From contig JABYQQ010000001.1 in the NCBI GenBank assembly GCA_022605405.1, forward strand, positions 5,361,014-5,425,013: a stretch of DNA of 64,000 bases, read 5' to 3'. Below are positions 47,819 through 60,289 of this stretch, one piece after another. The translations under genes were made by a program, and so were the position numbers. This stretch comes from Earliella scabrosa (taxonomy: Eukaryota; Basidiomycota; Agaricomycetes; Polyporales; Polyporaceae). The notes under the pieces were generated by a model that did not search any database, was not told the DNA's origin, and saw nothing but the letters and a program-made list of their open reading frames with translations. Each line of letters opens with the position of its first letter. Position 1 is the first letter of the stretch.

Positions 47819-49077
47819 CTACATGAAGTGTCCGTTCGGACATTGATACACTACTCGCTCGCTCGGGCACCTCTCCAGGACTTCATTCATCATTCTCGCC
47901 GCTGCCTTGACTGCCCCCCCGTCATCACAAGCTACCGCCTCGCGTATCTGCTGTCGCGCCCACGCGCGGACGTCGCCCGGACGGGTTTCCTCAGCACGGG
48001 CTGCCACAATGACCCCCTCCAGCGTCGTCAGTCGTCCAAACTTCACCGTCGGGTGATTACGCTGCAGCGGCAACGCGCGTATCGCCGCCCACATCTCGTC
48101 GTCCTCGTCCTCCTGGTCATGACGATCGTATCGAAGGAACGCCGGCAGCTTGTGCCGTTCCCGCGCATCCGCTAGGAGCTCATTGAGGAGCCCCGTCACC
48201 TTCCCGCATTCACGGTGGTACCAGCAGTTGCACGTCTGGCACCGTAACACGACGTGCCGCGGCGGGTCATACACACCCGAATACTGACAGTCATGTGCCC
48301 CAAGGCACATCGCCCGAGGATGCTGTCCTTCTGTCAGCATCCTGGCACTGCAGAAACAAGTAATCGAGACCTCACTTACCACCTCAATCTGATAGATATG
48401 ATGCTCCTTCTTGACGGCTGTCCGATGAAGCGTAAGGTCCGTGCGCAGCCACCACATCGTCGGGATGATGGGCGGGCACGCACATCCCCTCGGGTCAAAG
48501 GCCACGATCGGGGACTCCGACACGACTTGATGCCCGTAGACATACGCGTGATTGTTGGTCAGGACCCACTGCAGCTCGTGGTCAATGAGCTGCTCGCGGG
48601 GCAGATCCTTACGATAGTGCTTCATGTAGTCCAACTCGATGGCCGTCGCCGCGATGACTTCGGTCACACTCAACATCACCTGCGCGATGGTTACACATCC
48701 GAATGGTGAGCAGAACTTAGGAACTAGTACACGCACCTGTTTATCCTGACGCGTCTGCCTGATCTCCTCCACCCACACCACCGGATCGTTCTCACGCACG
48801 CGGAAGAAATGGCCCTCGTTGATTTCGTATCTGCCAGGCCAATTGGTCAGATTTTACGCGATGTAAACCCCTTGGCGATGACAAGTACAATTTTCCGCTC
48901 ACGATGCGGCGTCCGTTTACTGTGTAAACCGTCAGTACTGCCTTCGCGCCTGTGGTCAAACATTTCTATTGACGTACCCTCAACCTCCTCCATCTTCTTG
49001 CCCCTCTTGAACGTGTCCGCGCGGATCGATGCATATCCCGAAGTGTCGTGAACTGAGGCGACGTTGCTTGAGTCCAT
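47819..49077 (-). CDS. BAH/PHD protein, paralogue of the neighbour, CPxGHF tail
   Basis: I choose ATG 49077 (MDSSNVASVHDTSGYASIR). One or more introns follow; the join from VYTVNGRRIVSGKLYLSS to YEINEGHFFRVRENDPVVWV is not resolved. The YEINEGHFFRV..NDPVVWVEEI start, the V-V-P-FC strand and the HYRKDLPREQLIDHELQWVLTNNHAYVYGHQVV segment match a BAH domain, which binds nucleosomes. A PHD-like finger then reads CLGAHDC...VLRCQTCNCWYHRECGKV. The C-terminal domain starts MWAAIRALPLQRNHP and ends RVVYQCPNGHFM, like the neighbour. The acidic run of the neighbour is reduced to DQEDEDDE. The pair probably arose by inverted duplication long ago, given the low identity. Confidence 0.78.
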
Positions 49078-49799
49078 GATGATCGCTGCACGTCGTGCGT
49101 GCGTGCGTGTTGGGACTTTCACCCACGCTTACAGCTCAGTCACACAATGGTCACACGAACGCGTCACCGTCGCCTCGTTCTCCTGAGTCACACTCACCTG
49201 CCTACACCGCACCTCTCCGTCGTCCTCGCACAAAGCCTCCCCTTGCATACCGTACTCGCTTAGTCTCATGACACTCCCTGCTCGACTCGTCTCAACACAC
49301 ACCCTCCCACCTCCCACCACCGACATCAGCACTCGACTTGCGCACGGATAGCCCGCTTCCACAGCCTTTGAAATGGCCGTGGCTCCCAACAAGAAGCCAC
49401 TCTCAAGATTGGCCCGTCCTCAAGCCGCTCTCTGCGTGTCTGTCGGGCGCACGCCGCTTCGCCCCCGGGCATGTCGATCGTCATGCTCGTGGTGCAGATC
49501 CTCAGCTCCACCAACCTCCTTGCCAACGATCGCAGCGCCTCCACCCATCTGTGAGTGTTTGCCTTGCTCGAGTCTTTATCGGTCGGGCACTCCCTTCTCC
49601 CCTTTTCGTTCTTCGTTCTTCTACGCCCGTCCTTCCTACGTCCTGGCTTCATCGGATCTGCCCCCTTCTTCCAATCCACCGCCTACCTCCATCCATTTGC
49701 TCCAGTTCCGCCCACGACGCCCAGACTGCCCTGCTCACGCTCGTCCATTCCTCCCCTTAGCTTAGTCGCTCTCTCCCTGCTTGGCCACGCGTACCAGAC
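49078..49799. other. intergenic with possible orphan exon
   Basis: A plus-strand stretch at about 49470-49551 reads MSIVMLVVQILSSTNLLAND and stops at a GTGAGTG donor. It looks like an exon but has no partner. The rest is Ser/Pro-rich low-complexity sequence leading into the NAE1 partial copy. Confidence 0.4.
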
Positions 49800-50545
49800 C
49801 CGCCTCGCGCGCAACATGCAGTACCACGAGCGCTGTGGTACGTCACGATCCCTATATCTACCCCGCTCGAACGCACTTCTCGCTCACATTCTCCAGTCTC
49901 CCAATTCCACTCCGAGAGCGCCCCTTCCCTCCGCATCACTCGACCCTTCCCTGCCCTCCTCGACTGGGCACGCAGCCTCGACCTCCAGAACATGGATCCC
50001 ACCACCCACGGCCGTCTTCCCTTTGTCGTCATCCTCGTCCGCGCCGTCGATGAATGGCGCAAGAGCGTACCGGATTATTAGTTATACACTCTTGTGCGCT
50101 CATGCTAACAACACTATCCTTACAGCATGACGGTAATCTGCCAAAGACCATCGCGCAGAACAAGGAATTCAAGGCGATCATCCTCGCGATGAGGACAAAG
50201 CCCGACGAGGAGAACTTTGAGGAGGCCGAGGCCCAAGCCTGGCGCGTCTGGTCAGAACCCGCCGTGAGTCGTTCTCGCTTTCTCGTATCCCTCACGACCA
50301 CTCATCACTTGCGGGTACTCCGCGGCAAGCAACTTGGCGCGTTCGACAAGGACCGCGACGCTGTTGGTGAGTACTCGCTGCCATAACGTCCCCGTGAACT
50401 GTGCTGATAGCGTCTCACAGTGAACTCGCTTTTGATGCAGCCGCGTGAGACAGCGACGCATCTTGCCCTCTCTGCGCTCTCGACATTGCTGGCTCATCGA
50501 CTCCTGGACGGGAGTCATCGAGATGTTAAATACGAAGTAGTTTGC
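49800..50545 (+). pseudogene. partial, internally deleted copy of NAE1/ULA1
   Basis: The piece matches the middle of the NAE1 gene at 53117-55063. It starts at the exon ending QYHERC and continues with SQFHSESAPSLRITRPFPALL, HDGNLPKTIAQNKEFKAIILAMR and VWSEPA. It then jumps straight to HHLRVLRGKQLGAFDKDRDAV and SLLMQPRETATHLALSALSTLLAH, and ends at the codons for IDSWTGVI fused as LLDGS. Three exon blocks present in the other copy are missing, and there is no N-terminal nucleotide-binding part. It cannot make a working subunit. It keeps GT splice donors at 49838 and 50067 where the fuller copy has lost them. Confidence 0.9.
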
Positions 50546-50742
50546 GCAAGTGTAACACCATAGATAGAAGAACAACAATTACCCACCATCTTGTCCGTTT
50601 ACAATGCATGCTGTCTTGACACTGTCATGCTCCCGCTCGAGGTAGACGAGAAGTGTATGTGGTATTGATGCGAGTGTGTACGTACATGAGCATGAGTGGT
50701 GAGAGCTAACATGTACAGACCCAGAGTGGCAGACAGGCGGAC
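50546..50742. other. intergenic, duplicated at 55100-55307
   Basis: The spacer between the NAE1 copy and the small minus-strand gene is nearly identical in order and sequence to 55100-55307 (shared ACACCATAGATAGAAGAAC and TTGTCCGTTT). It is part of the segmental duplication. Confidence 0.8.
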
Positions 50743-53116
<2,374 letters not shown>

Positions 53117-55063
53117 ATGCGTCGCTATGACCGGCAGCTGAGGTGTGTCCGCCCTGTTCTGTGCTCGCTGACGGTCTAACGCGTGCCAGGATCTGGCCCG
53201 CGTCCGTCCAAGCGGCACTCGAGGCCTCGCGCATCCTCGTCGTCTCCTCCTCTGCCACTTCCACCTCCATCCTCAAGAACCTCGTCCTCCCCGGCATCGG
53301 CCACTTCTCCATCCTCGACAATGCAATCACAACTCCCGCAGATGCCGGCAACAACTTCTTCCTCAACGCGCGAGAAAGCATCGGCAACCCTCGTGCTCAA
53401 GAAGCCGTCCCTCTCCTCCCCGAACTCAGCGATGCCGCCCAGGGAGAGCCCGTCGTCAAGGACATCAATGACCTCCTCAGTACGGATCAGGGCAGAGACT
53501 GGATCGGCGGCTTCTCCCTCGTCTTCGTCCACAACCTCAACAAGCCCACCCTCGACCAGCTCTCCGCCCTCCTCTGGGCCAACCCGAACGGCCCGCCACT
53601 CATCTCCGTTCGTTCAGCCGGCTTCCTCGCAGAGTTCCACATCCAGTATCACGAGCACTGTGGCGAGTCATCCTCCTCACCCGAGTGCGCACTTCACGCT
53701 GACGTTCTCCAGTCTCTCAATCCCACTCCGAGAACGCCCCTTCCCTCCGCATCACTCGACCCTTCCCTGCCCTCCTCGACTGGGCACGCAGCCTCGACCT
53801 CCAGAACATGGATCCCACCACCCACGGCCATCTCCCCTTTGTTGTCATCCTCGTCCGCGCCGTCGATCAATGGCGCAAGAGCATACGAGATTAGTCATAC
53901 ACTCTCGTGCGCTCGTGCTAACAACACTATCCTTCCAGCATGACGGTAATCTGCCAAAGACCTTGGCGGAGAAGAAGGAATTCAAGGCGAGCATCCTCGC
54001 GATGAGGATAAAGCCCGACGAGGAGAACTTTGAGGAGGCCGAGGCCCAAGCCTGCCGCGTCTGGTCAGAACCCGCCGTAAGCCGTCTTCGCGGTCCGCGT
54101 ATCTCTCATGGACGCTCACTACTGTATTTCACTACCGTCAGGTCTCGTCCGACGTCCAGGCTCTGTTCTCATTACCCTCTCTTTCGACCTCGCCTCACCA
54201 CAACGCGACGTTCCACGCCCTTCTCCAAACTCTCGGCGAGTTCACCAAGGACCTCTCCGGACCGGGTACTATCCCCATAGCGCAACGCTCCCTGACATGA
54301 AGTCAGACATGAAGAGCTATGTCCAGCTCCACAATCTGTACCGTCAAGCGGCCGAAACCGAGAGGGTTCGTGATACTCTCGCTGGTGCACGGATCCATCT
54401 AACCCGCGTTTGCAGGACAAGCTCAAGGAGATCCTCGCCGCCAAGTACCCAGAGGTCGCCAAGTCTGCGAACCCTGACGAGGTGGACACGTTTGTGAAGA
54501 ACGCACATCACCTGCGGGTACTCCGCGGCAAGCAACTTGGCGCGTTCGACAAGGACCGCGACGCTGTTGGTGAGTACTAGCTGCCATAACGTCCCCGTGG
54601 ACTGTGCTGATAGCGTCTCACAGTGAACTCGCTTTCGATGCAGCCGCGTGAGACAGCGACGCATCTGCCCCTCTCTGCGCTCTCGACATTGCTGGCTCAA
54701 GATACCGGTAAGACGCGTTCTTCCTCGGGTGCAACCGAAGCGACTTAGCCACCTGTTTACAGAGGTCACGGTTCAGGCTCTGACCACGGAAGTGCAGTCC
54801 ATCATTGGGGAAGGCGTCGAGTTCCCCGATGAGCTCGACGCCGCCATCGGCGAAGTGTACGTGCCCATACATCACGGTCATAGTGATAACTGACCAGACA
54901 CTGCAGAGCGCGTGCACCCACTGCCGACCTCCCGAACATGGCCGCGTTCCTGGGCGGGCTCGTCGCTCAGGAGGCGATCAAGGTCATCACGGAGCAATAC
55001 GTTCCACTGAACGGGTACTGCGTTGTCGACCTCATTGACTCCTGGACGGGAGTCATCGGCTGA
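53117..55063 (+). CDS. ULA1: NEDD8-activating enzyme E1 regulatory subunit (APP-BP1/ULA1-like)
   Basis: This subunit pairs with UBA3 to adenylate NEDD8/Rub1 for cullin modification. The family start MRRYDRQLR|IWPASVQAALEASRILV is followed by SSSATSTSILKNLVLPGIGHFSILD (Rossmann-type E1 fold), ALLDWARSLDLQNMDPTTHGHLP, FDKDRDAV|VNSLSMQPRETATHL and EVQSIIGEGVEFPDELDAAIGEV. The end GLVAQEAIKVITEQYVPLNGYCVVDLIDSWTGVIG is the conserved E1 tail. The exons are complete in content. Two splice donors are off: GC at 53663-53664 and AT at 53883-53884. A GC donor is tolerated, but the AT one would leave an intron with an early stop, so the locus may be impaired. The ATG at 53117 is the last possible start; an upstream exon is likely. 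Confidence 0.85.
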
Positions 55064-55307
55064 GTCGTTCTTGGAGGTACAAGGGTGTGGCGGATTCGAA
55101 CACGAAGCAGTTTGCGCAGATGTAACACCATAGATAGAAGAACAACAATCACCCACCGTCTTGTCCGTTTGCTCAGTCCGTGCTGTCTAGACACTGTCAT
55201 GCTCCTGCTCGAGGTGGACGAGAAGGTGGTATTGATGCGTGCGTGTACGTACATGATGATGAGTGGTGAGAGCTAACATGGATAGACCGAGAGTGGCGGA
55301 CAGGGAC

Positions 55308-56521
55308 TCATATGCGGTTTGCAGGCTGTATCTCTGACGACGGCGAATGGCGGGCTACACCTCCTGTGCCCGCTGCTCCTTTACGTCCGCCCAGGCCGAT
55401 TTTAGTGAGCGCAGCTTGGAGTGCGCTGAAGAAGGCCTGGTCAGGGGCGGGGTGTATCGAGTCGATGTGGTGTATGTGAATGAGACCGGTGATGGGAGAG
55501 AACGTAAACGTCGAGTTCCTGAGGGGGCGTGAGTTGAGTTTCTAGGTTTGGTGGGCAATGCGACGGAGGATACGCACACTTCCCATCCGCCCTCGGCCTT
55601 GCTGACGCGATTCGTGCCGTGAACGCGGAGGCCGACGAAGAGGCTCTTTTCGCGAATGCTGCGTGTCTTGCTCTTGCCTTGGCCTTGAGGGGGTTGCTGA
55701 GAGTGCCCGGGGGCGTCGGGACCGGGATCGGGACGAAGGCCGGAGGAGGAGCGCGGGCCGTGGACGCGGACGCGCAGCAGCTCGACGCGGACGTCGGTGT
55801 AGAGCGCGTTGAGGGTGTGGCGGACGAATGCCGAGGACGCGAAATTTAGAGAGGCAAGCCTGGGCGAGTGTGTGGGCGTGGGGGTGAGTGGGAAGGAGGA
55901 GAGGGGGGCGCACCTTCGACGTGGAGGGTCCTCGGGAAGGGCGGCGGAAAGGGCGTTGGCGGGCGGTACTCTAGGTGGATGCTGGGGCTGGAGATGGAGA
56001 TCTCGTCATCGTCCTTGCGGTGCGGGTTCGTGCTGGCGGCGTCGAGTGAGGAGATGAGGCCTGTGGAGAAGAAGGTCGGGAGCGTTTGCTGGAGGATGTA
56101 GATCGCGCGGCCTGTGCGCGTCAGATATCGAGGCCAGGTCAAGCAAGGACGTGGAATCCGATTGAGCGAGTGCGAGGTAGGATGCAGAGACTCGAGTAGC
56201 ATCAGACCTCGCGGGAAGGCGGCGAGCGAGGGACAGAGACGCACCTGTCCGGATCTCCCACTCCTGGTCCGACAGCTCTCCTCCTCCGTCCGGTCTTGAG
56301 CTGGGCGCTCCTGGGACCGGAGAGGTCGTAGCATGAAGAAGAGAAGGCGGGAGGTCAGAGGCCGTTGACGCGGCGAGCAACGAGTGTTCTGCCGAGTCGA
56401 CGGCGGCTCGGGCATCGAACGACGGCAGCGAGCTCAGCGTTCGATGCACGCCGTGAGCGCGACTTAGGGTCGAGAGAGCTGTGCGCGGGATGCGAGTCGT
56501 GGGCGTCGGGCGGAGAGCCAT
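55308..56521 (-). pseudogene. NTF2-like small mitochondrial-type protein, copy 2 (fullest)
   Basis: Start codon at 56521: [43 protein letters not shown]. Exons continue GRAIYILQQTLPTFFSTGLISSLD, EYRPPTPFPPPFPRTLHVEG, SSAFVRHTLNALYTDVRVELLRV, EKSLFVGLRVHGTNRVSKA and TFTFSPITGLIHIHHIDSIHPAPDQAFFSALQAALTKIGL, ending at TGA 55308-55310. It keeps the segments lost in copy 1. The exon after LHVEG reads LPL-stop where copy 1 reads LPLYLA (CTCTAAATTTCGCG against CTCTATCTCGCA), a two-base gain, so this copy also seems broken. It lies back to back with the SPX/RING gene, 72 bases between their starts. Confidence 0.7.
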
Positions 56522-56593
56522 GGGCACCGTCGAGCGTGTCGGTGTCGGTGTCGGGGTCGGTGTCGGTCGGGGTCGAGGTCGGAGCTTAGGACG
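56522..56593. promoter_or_regulatory. short divergent promoter with GTCGGT repeats
   Basis: The gap between the two divergent starts holds a run of GTCGGT/GTCGGG hexamers (about 56535-56580). The same stretch in copy 1 (51850-51870) is where homology stops and ARG5,6 begins, so the run is a likely recombination point. Confidence 0.55.
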
Positions 56594-58472
56594 ATGACGG
56601 CGGAGGCGGCAAGCGCATGGGCGCTTCGCGACTTCGCGAGAACCCCGCCGCACGCGCCAAGGATAGCTAAGGCCTACGGACGGCTGCTGCTCACGCTCCC
56701 GCCAGAGCTCCGTGAAAGCGCAATCCAGTACCGCCAGCTCAAGAAGATCATAAACCAGATCGTTGCAGAGCTCACAGCGCTCCGTCCGTCTGCTCCTCTC
56801 CCTCCTTCCTCCCTGCCGCCGCTGACTTGCCGTTCCGCACAGGGCTCTCTCCAGGCGTCCTCCAGGCCGTCATTCAGCCGCCCGAGGCGCAGAACGACAA
56901 GGGCAAACAACGCGAGGACTACCAGAGGACTACAGGCCGTCCGCGAGCCCCCGCTTTCCCCAGAGGACGCCCACAGCAGCCCAGGTCCGCGCGTCATCTA
57001 CGAGCTCGTCCATGTCGCAGACCATCTCGAACCACGCCTCCGGGTCTACCTCGACCAAGACGCGGACTCCCTACCCCTCGATCCCTCTTCCTCTGCTGCG
57101 AGACCGTCCGATGTCACCGTAACCCTCCCCATGCCCCATGATGTCCTACAACTCGCCTCCGCCTCCGCTACTACTACTTCCCACCCGCCGAGCATACCGG
57201 GCATTATGCTGGAGCTCGTCAACGCAGTGATCTTGTACACTCGACTTTTTCGTGAGCATACCAAGTTCATTTATTTTCCCTACCCACGTTCCGACCATCC
57301 CTCTTAGCTCCTCCCACGAGCTCATCATCCCCCTCCCCTCCGACACGGCCTTCTTCCGCACCCTCTCCCACGCCCTCGACGCCCTCTCCGCAAATCTCGT
57401 CACAAAGCGAGCAGACTTCGACTCCACTCTCCACGCTCTCTCCCATGACATCTCCGCCGCCCCTCGTCCCTGGTCCTCCACATCGGTCTTCCGCTCTCCC
57501 TTCTCCTCCGACCCACCCACCATCTCCGTCTCGTCCGACGCGCTTGCAACATCCTCAAAGTCCGATTTTGAGACCTGGCGCCACATCTTCCAGCTCCACG
57601 TCGAAGCCGACATTTTCCAGGGCCACCAGGAGCGGTTCAAGGGGAGCGCGCTGTCCCAGACGCCCAAGCTTGTCTCGCTGCATTTTCCGCCAAGCTTGTC
57701 TCGCTGCATTTTCCGCCAATCTGCACGACCGCATAGCTAGCGGCGCTCTCAAGCTCGAGCTCAAGAAGAGTCGTGTCGTGCTTAACACCTTCGTGAGCTC
57801 AACACTTTCATCCTAGACCTGCGCAAGGTACGCGTCACCTTCCTGCTCGCACGGCAAGTTGACGACCCCCACAGTTCCCACATGTCACCTCAGAGGCGAC
57901 GCGAAAGATCCTCAAGAAGCACGCAAAGCGGACTCCGTTGCCTCTCTCTCCTGACCTCGCCTCGCCGATCACGATCACGATCCCAACCAGACAGCGCAGA
58001 GCGCGCGGTCGAGCTCCCGCGGACGTCCCGCCGCGATTCTCTCTCACTCTCCCTCGTCCTCGTCCATGCTCTCACCGAGACGCTACTACCCATTATACCG
58101 CACATCGACGACTACTCCCAGCAGCCTCGCGTTCAAGCCGATTCGCCTGAGGCGCACTCACTTGTTTTGCATACGGTTAGTTTGTGTGTTGTGATATGGG
58201 CTGGCCCGTCTACGGATGGCGCTAACCGTTCACCTTGCGTAGATGTATTGCGAAGCTTCAGAAACGGGCACAGGAGCACTGCCCCATGTGTCAAGCGGCA
58301 ACCGTTCTCTCCGCAGCACGGTGTGAGTTAACGGCACTCGTCTAACCTCGCTTGCTGAAGACGTCTGACGCGTATATCGTGTGCGCAGCGAACTTGGACG
58401 AAGGAGCGCGCGGCGGCGGAGGAAGAGATGCAGGAGCTTGGTCTGGCGTATCGGGGTTGCGTCGCTATGTAG
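56594..58472 (+). pseudogene. SPX-domain/RING E3-type protein, RING destroyed
   Basis: SPX domains sense inositol pyrophosphates; SPX-RING proteins are ubiquitin ligases in phosphate control. The SPX start is LLLTLPPELRESAIQYRQLKKIINQIVAEL|GLSPGVLQAVIQPP, although the usual MKFxxxY opening is altered to IAKAYGR. A middle part reads RVIYELVHVADHLEPRLRVYLDQDADSL, TAFFRTLSHALDALSANLVTKRADF and DFETWRHIFQLHVEADIFQGHQERF. Lesions: a 26-bp tandem duplication at 57666-57691/57692-57717 breaks the frame; the RING lacks its first CxxC (DDYS joins SLAFKPIRL out of frame near 58118) and its third Cys is Arg (RLRRTH). FCIR|CIAKLQ and HCPMC remain. The end AYRGCVAM stops at 58472. Confidence 0.85.
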
Positions 58473-58655
58473 CATTTCGGGTTTCGGTGGACGTCGACCT
58501 AGGACGGGTCTGAACACGGTCTACTATGAGTAATAGTAATACGAGCCAGTCCAAAGCTTCGGACGCCCCCGCATATATTCATATATTGTCTATAATACAT
58601 GACATGCTGTGGGCACAGTGAGTGATACGCATCACAACGAAAGGTATAGCGATAC

Positions 58656-59400
58656 TCACGGATACTTCTGTTCGATGTCTTGCACCCGCTTACACCCATT
58701 CTTGAGTACGTCCAGCAGCTTTCCCTCCCGGCTCTCCGCCTCGGTTCCCAGCTCGCTCATATACTCCCACCGCACCGTCTCTGGCAAGCTCATGAGGACA
58801 TTCTCGATGCGCGCGCCGGGTGTCATGAGCCCGAACTTGGCCCCACGATCATAGACCAAGTTGAACTCCACGTAACGTCCACGACGGAGCAGCTGCCAGG
58901 CCCGCTCGGGTTCTGTGCTGGGCGTGCGGCAGCGGCGCTCGAGGATGGGGATGGACGAGGCCACGAACGCGTCTCCTGCGGCCTTGACGAACGCGAAGAG
59001 CTCGGACGAGCTCATCGGACGTCGTGCATCTGGCTCGAACCGTTTGTGGGGTTCGTCGGGGAGGTCGTCGAACAAAATGCCGCCCATGCCGCGCGACTCG
59101 CCGCGGTGCGGGATGAAGAAGTACTCGTCGCACCAGGTCTTGAACGTCCGGTAGAGGTCTGCACCGTGCGGATCGCATGCGTCCTTGATGAAGCAATGGA
59201 AGTCTACGGCGTCCTCCTCGTACATGTACGAGGGTGTGAGATTGGAGCTGCCTCCGAACCACCAAGCAATCACCTTGCCCGGCGTTCCTGCTACCTGCTG
59301 GTCCTCCGTGCTCCTCGGTGATCTCACATTAGCGGTAGTTTGCGTGCACAGTAGGTGAGTGGGGGTTACGGGGTTGGACGACGAGGCAGATGGCCGCCGC
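58656..59400 (-). pseudogene. HEM13: coproporphyrinogen III oxidase (HEM13), 5'-truncated and broken
   Basis: The enzyme makes protoporphyrinogen IX precursor by oxidative decarboxylation in haem synthesis. Present: FFAAAICLVVQPRNPHSPTVHANYR, then WWFGGSSNLTPSYMYEEDAVDFH, DEYFFIPHRGESRGMGGILFDDL, ERAWQLLRRGRYVEFNLVYDRGAKFGLMTPGARIENVLMSLPETVRWEY and EGKLLDVLKN. After HANYR the codons that should give YFEITEEH read TAA TGT GAG ATC, a stop at 59329-59331, and the frame shifts again before TPGKVIAWW. The N-terminal third is missing, replaced by the NTF2-like copy 3. The usual short C-terminus after LKN (NPREW-type) is not found before the stop at 58656. Confidence 0.88.
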
Positions 59401-59439
59401 AAAGAAGGGGACGGAGCACTGAATGTCGGGGAAGGAGGA

Positions 59440-59957
59440 GTGGAGAGGAAGGGCGCACCTTCGACGTCGAGGGTCCTCCGCAAGGACGGCGCGGCGGCGT
59501 TTGCTAGAGAAGGCCAATCGCGCGCCCTGTGCGCGTCAGCTATCGGAAACAGGTACCAGCAGGACACTGGCTTTCGGCTGTGCGAGTAGGGACAGAGAGC
59601 TGTGCGTAGACTTCAGTAGCATCAGACCTCGCGGGAAGGCGGCACGCCAGGGACAGAGACGCACCTGTCCGGATCTCCCTCTCCTGGTCTCCCTCTCCTG
59701 GTCCGACAGCTCTCCTCCTCCGTCCCGTCGTGAGCTCCGTCGTCCTAGAAGAGGTCAGTGCGTCGCCTGAAGAGCAGAAGGCCGGAGGGGAGGTCAGAGG
59801 CGGTTGACGCGGCGGGCAACGAGTATTATGCCGAGTCGAAGGCTGCTCGAGCGTCGAACGATGGCAGCGAGCTCCCAGTCAGCGTTCCAATGACGCGACG
59901 GGAAGGCGAGAGAGCAATGCGCGGGATGCGAGCTGTGAACGTTGGGCGGAGACCCAT
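59440..59957 (-). pseudogene. NTF2-like gene copy 3, 5' exons only, joined to HEM13
   Basis: The start codon lies at 59957 (MGLRPTFTARIPRIAL), followed by [16 protein letters not shown], then after a gap the exon end SLRRTLDVEG|GTGCGCC at about 59460-59480. Beyond that donor the sequence becomes the HEM13 intron end and exon. The middle exon part (AIYILQQTLPTFFS...) is missing. The breakpoint therefore lies inside an intron and creates a potential in-order chimeric transcript. Confidence 0.75.
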
Positions 59958-60011
59958 AGGCACTGTCGCTGTCGGGCTCCGAGCGGGGAGCAGGCAGTGG
60001 CACGGAGGACG

Positions 60012-60168
60012 ATGACGGCGCACGCAGCAAGCGTTTGGGCGCTTCGCGACTTTGCGAGAAACTTGAACGCGCGCGGACACCATTGGCACTGACTTCTCAA
60101 ACACGTACAGCCAGCCCCTGCTCACGCTCTCGCCCGAGTTGCGCGAATGCGCAATTGACAGGGCCTAA
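60012..60168 (+). pseudogene. SPX-gene fragment (third duplicate unit)
   Basis: The start MTAHAASVWALRDFARN matches the opening of the SPX/RING gene at 56594, and 60091-60165 reads FSNTYSQPLLTLSPELRECAID, the first SPX helix. It then stops. It is the right-hand end of the segmental duplication; the satellite array starts soon after. Confidence 0.8.
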
Positions 60169-60289
60169 AGGTAATTCAGCTCCGGGTTGGAGCAAGGTCA
60201 GAGCTGGAATTGTATAGTGTTTTTGTTATATATTGTTCTTATGATGCTCTTGCGGATAGTATTGTACTACAGTCTCTCAGTATCTCAGT

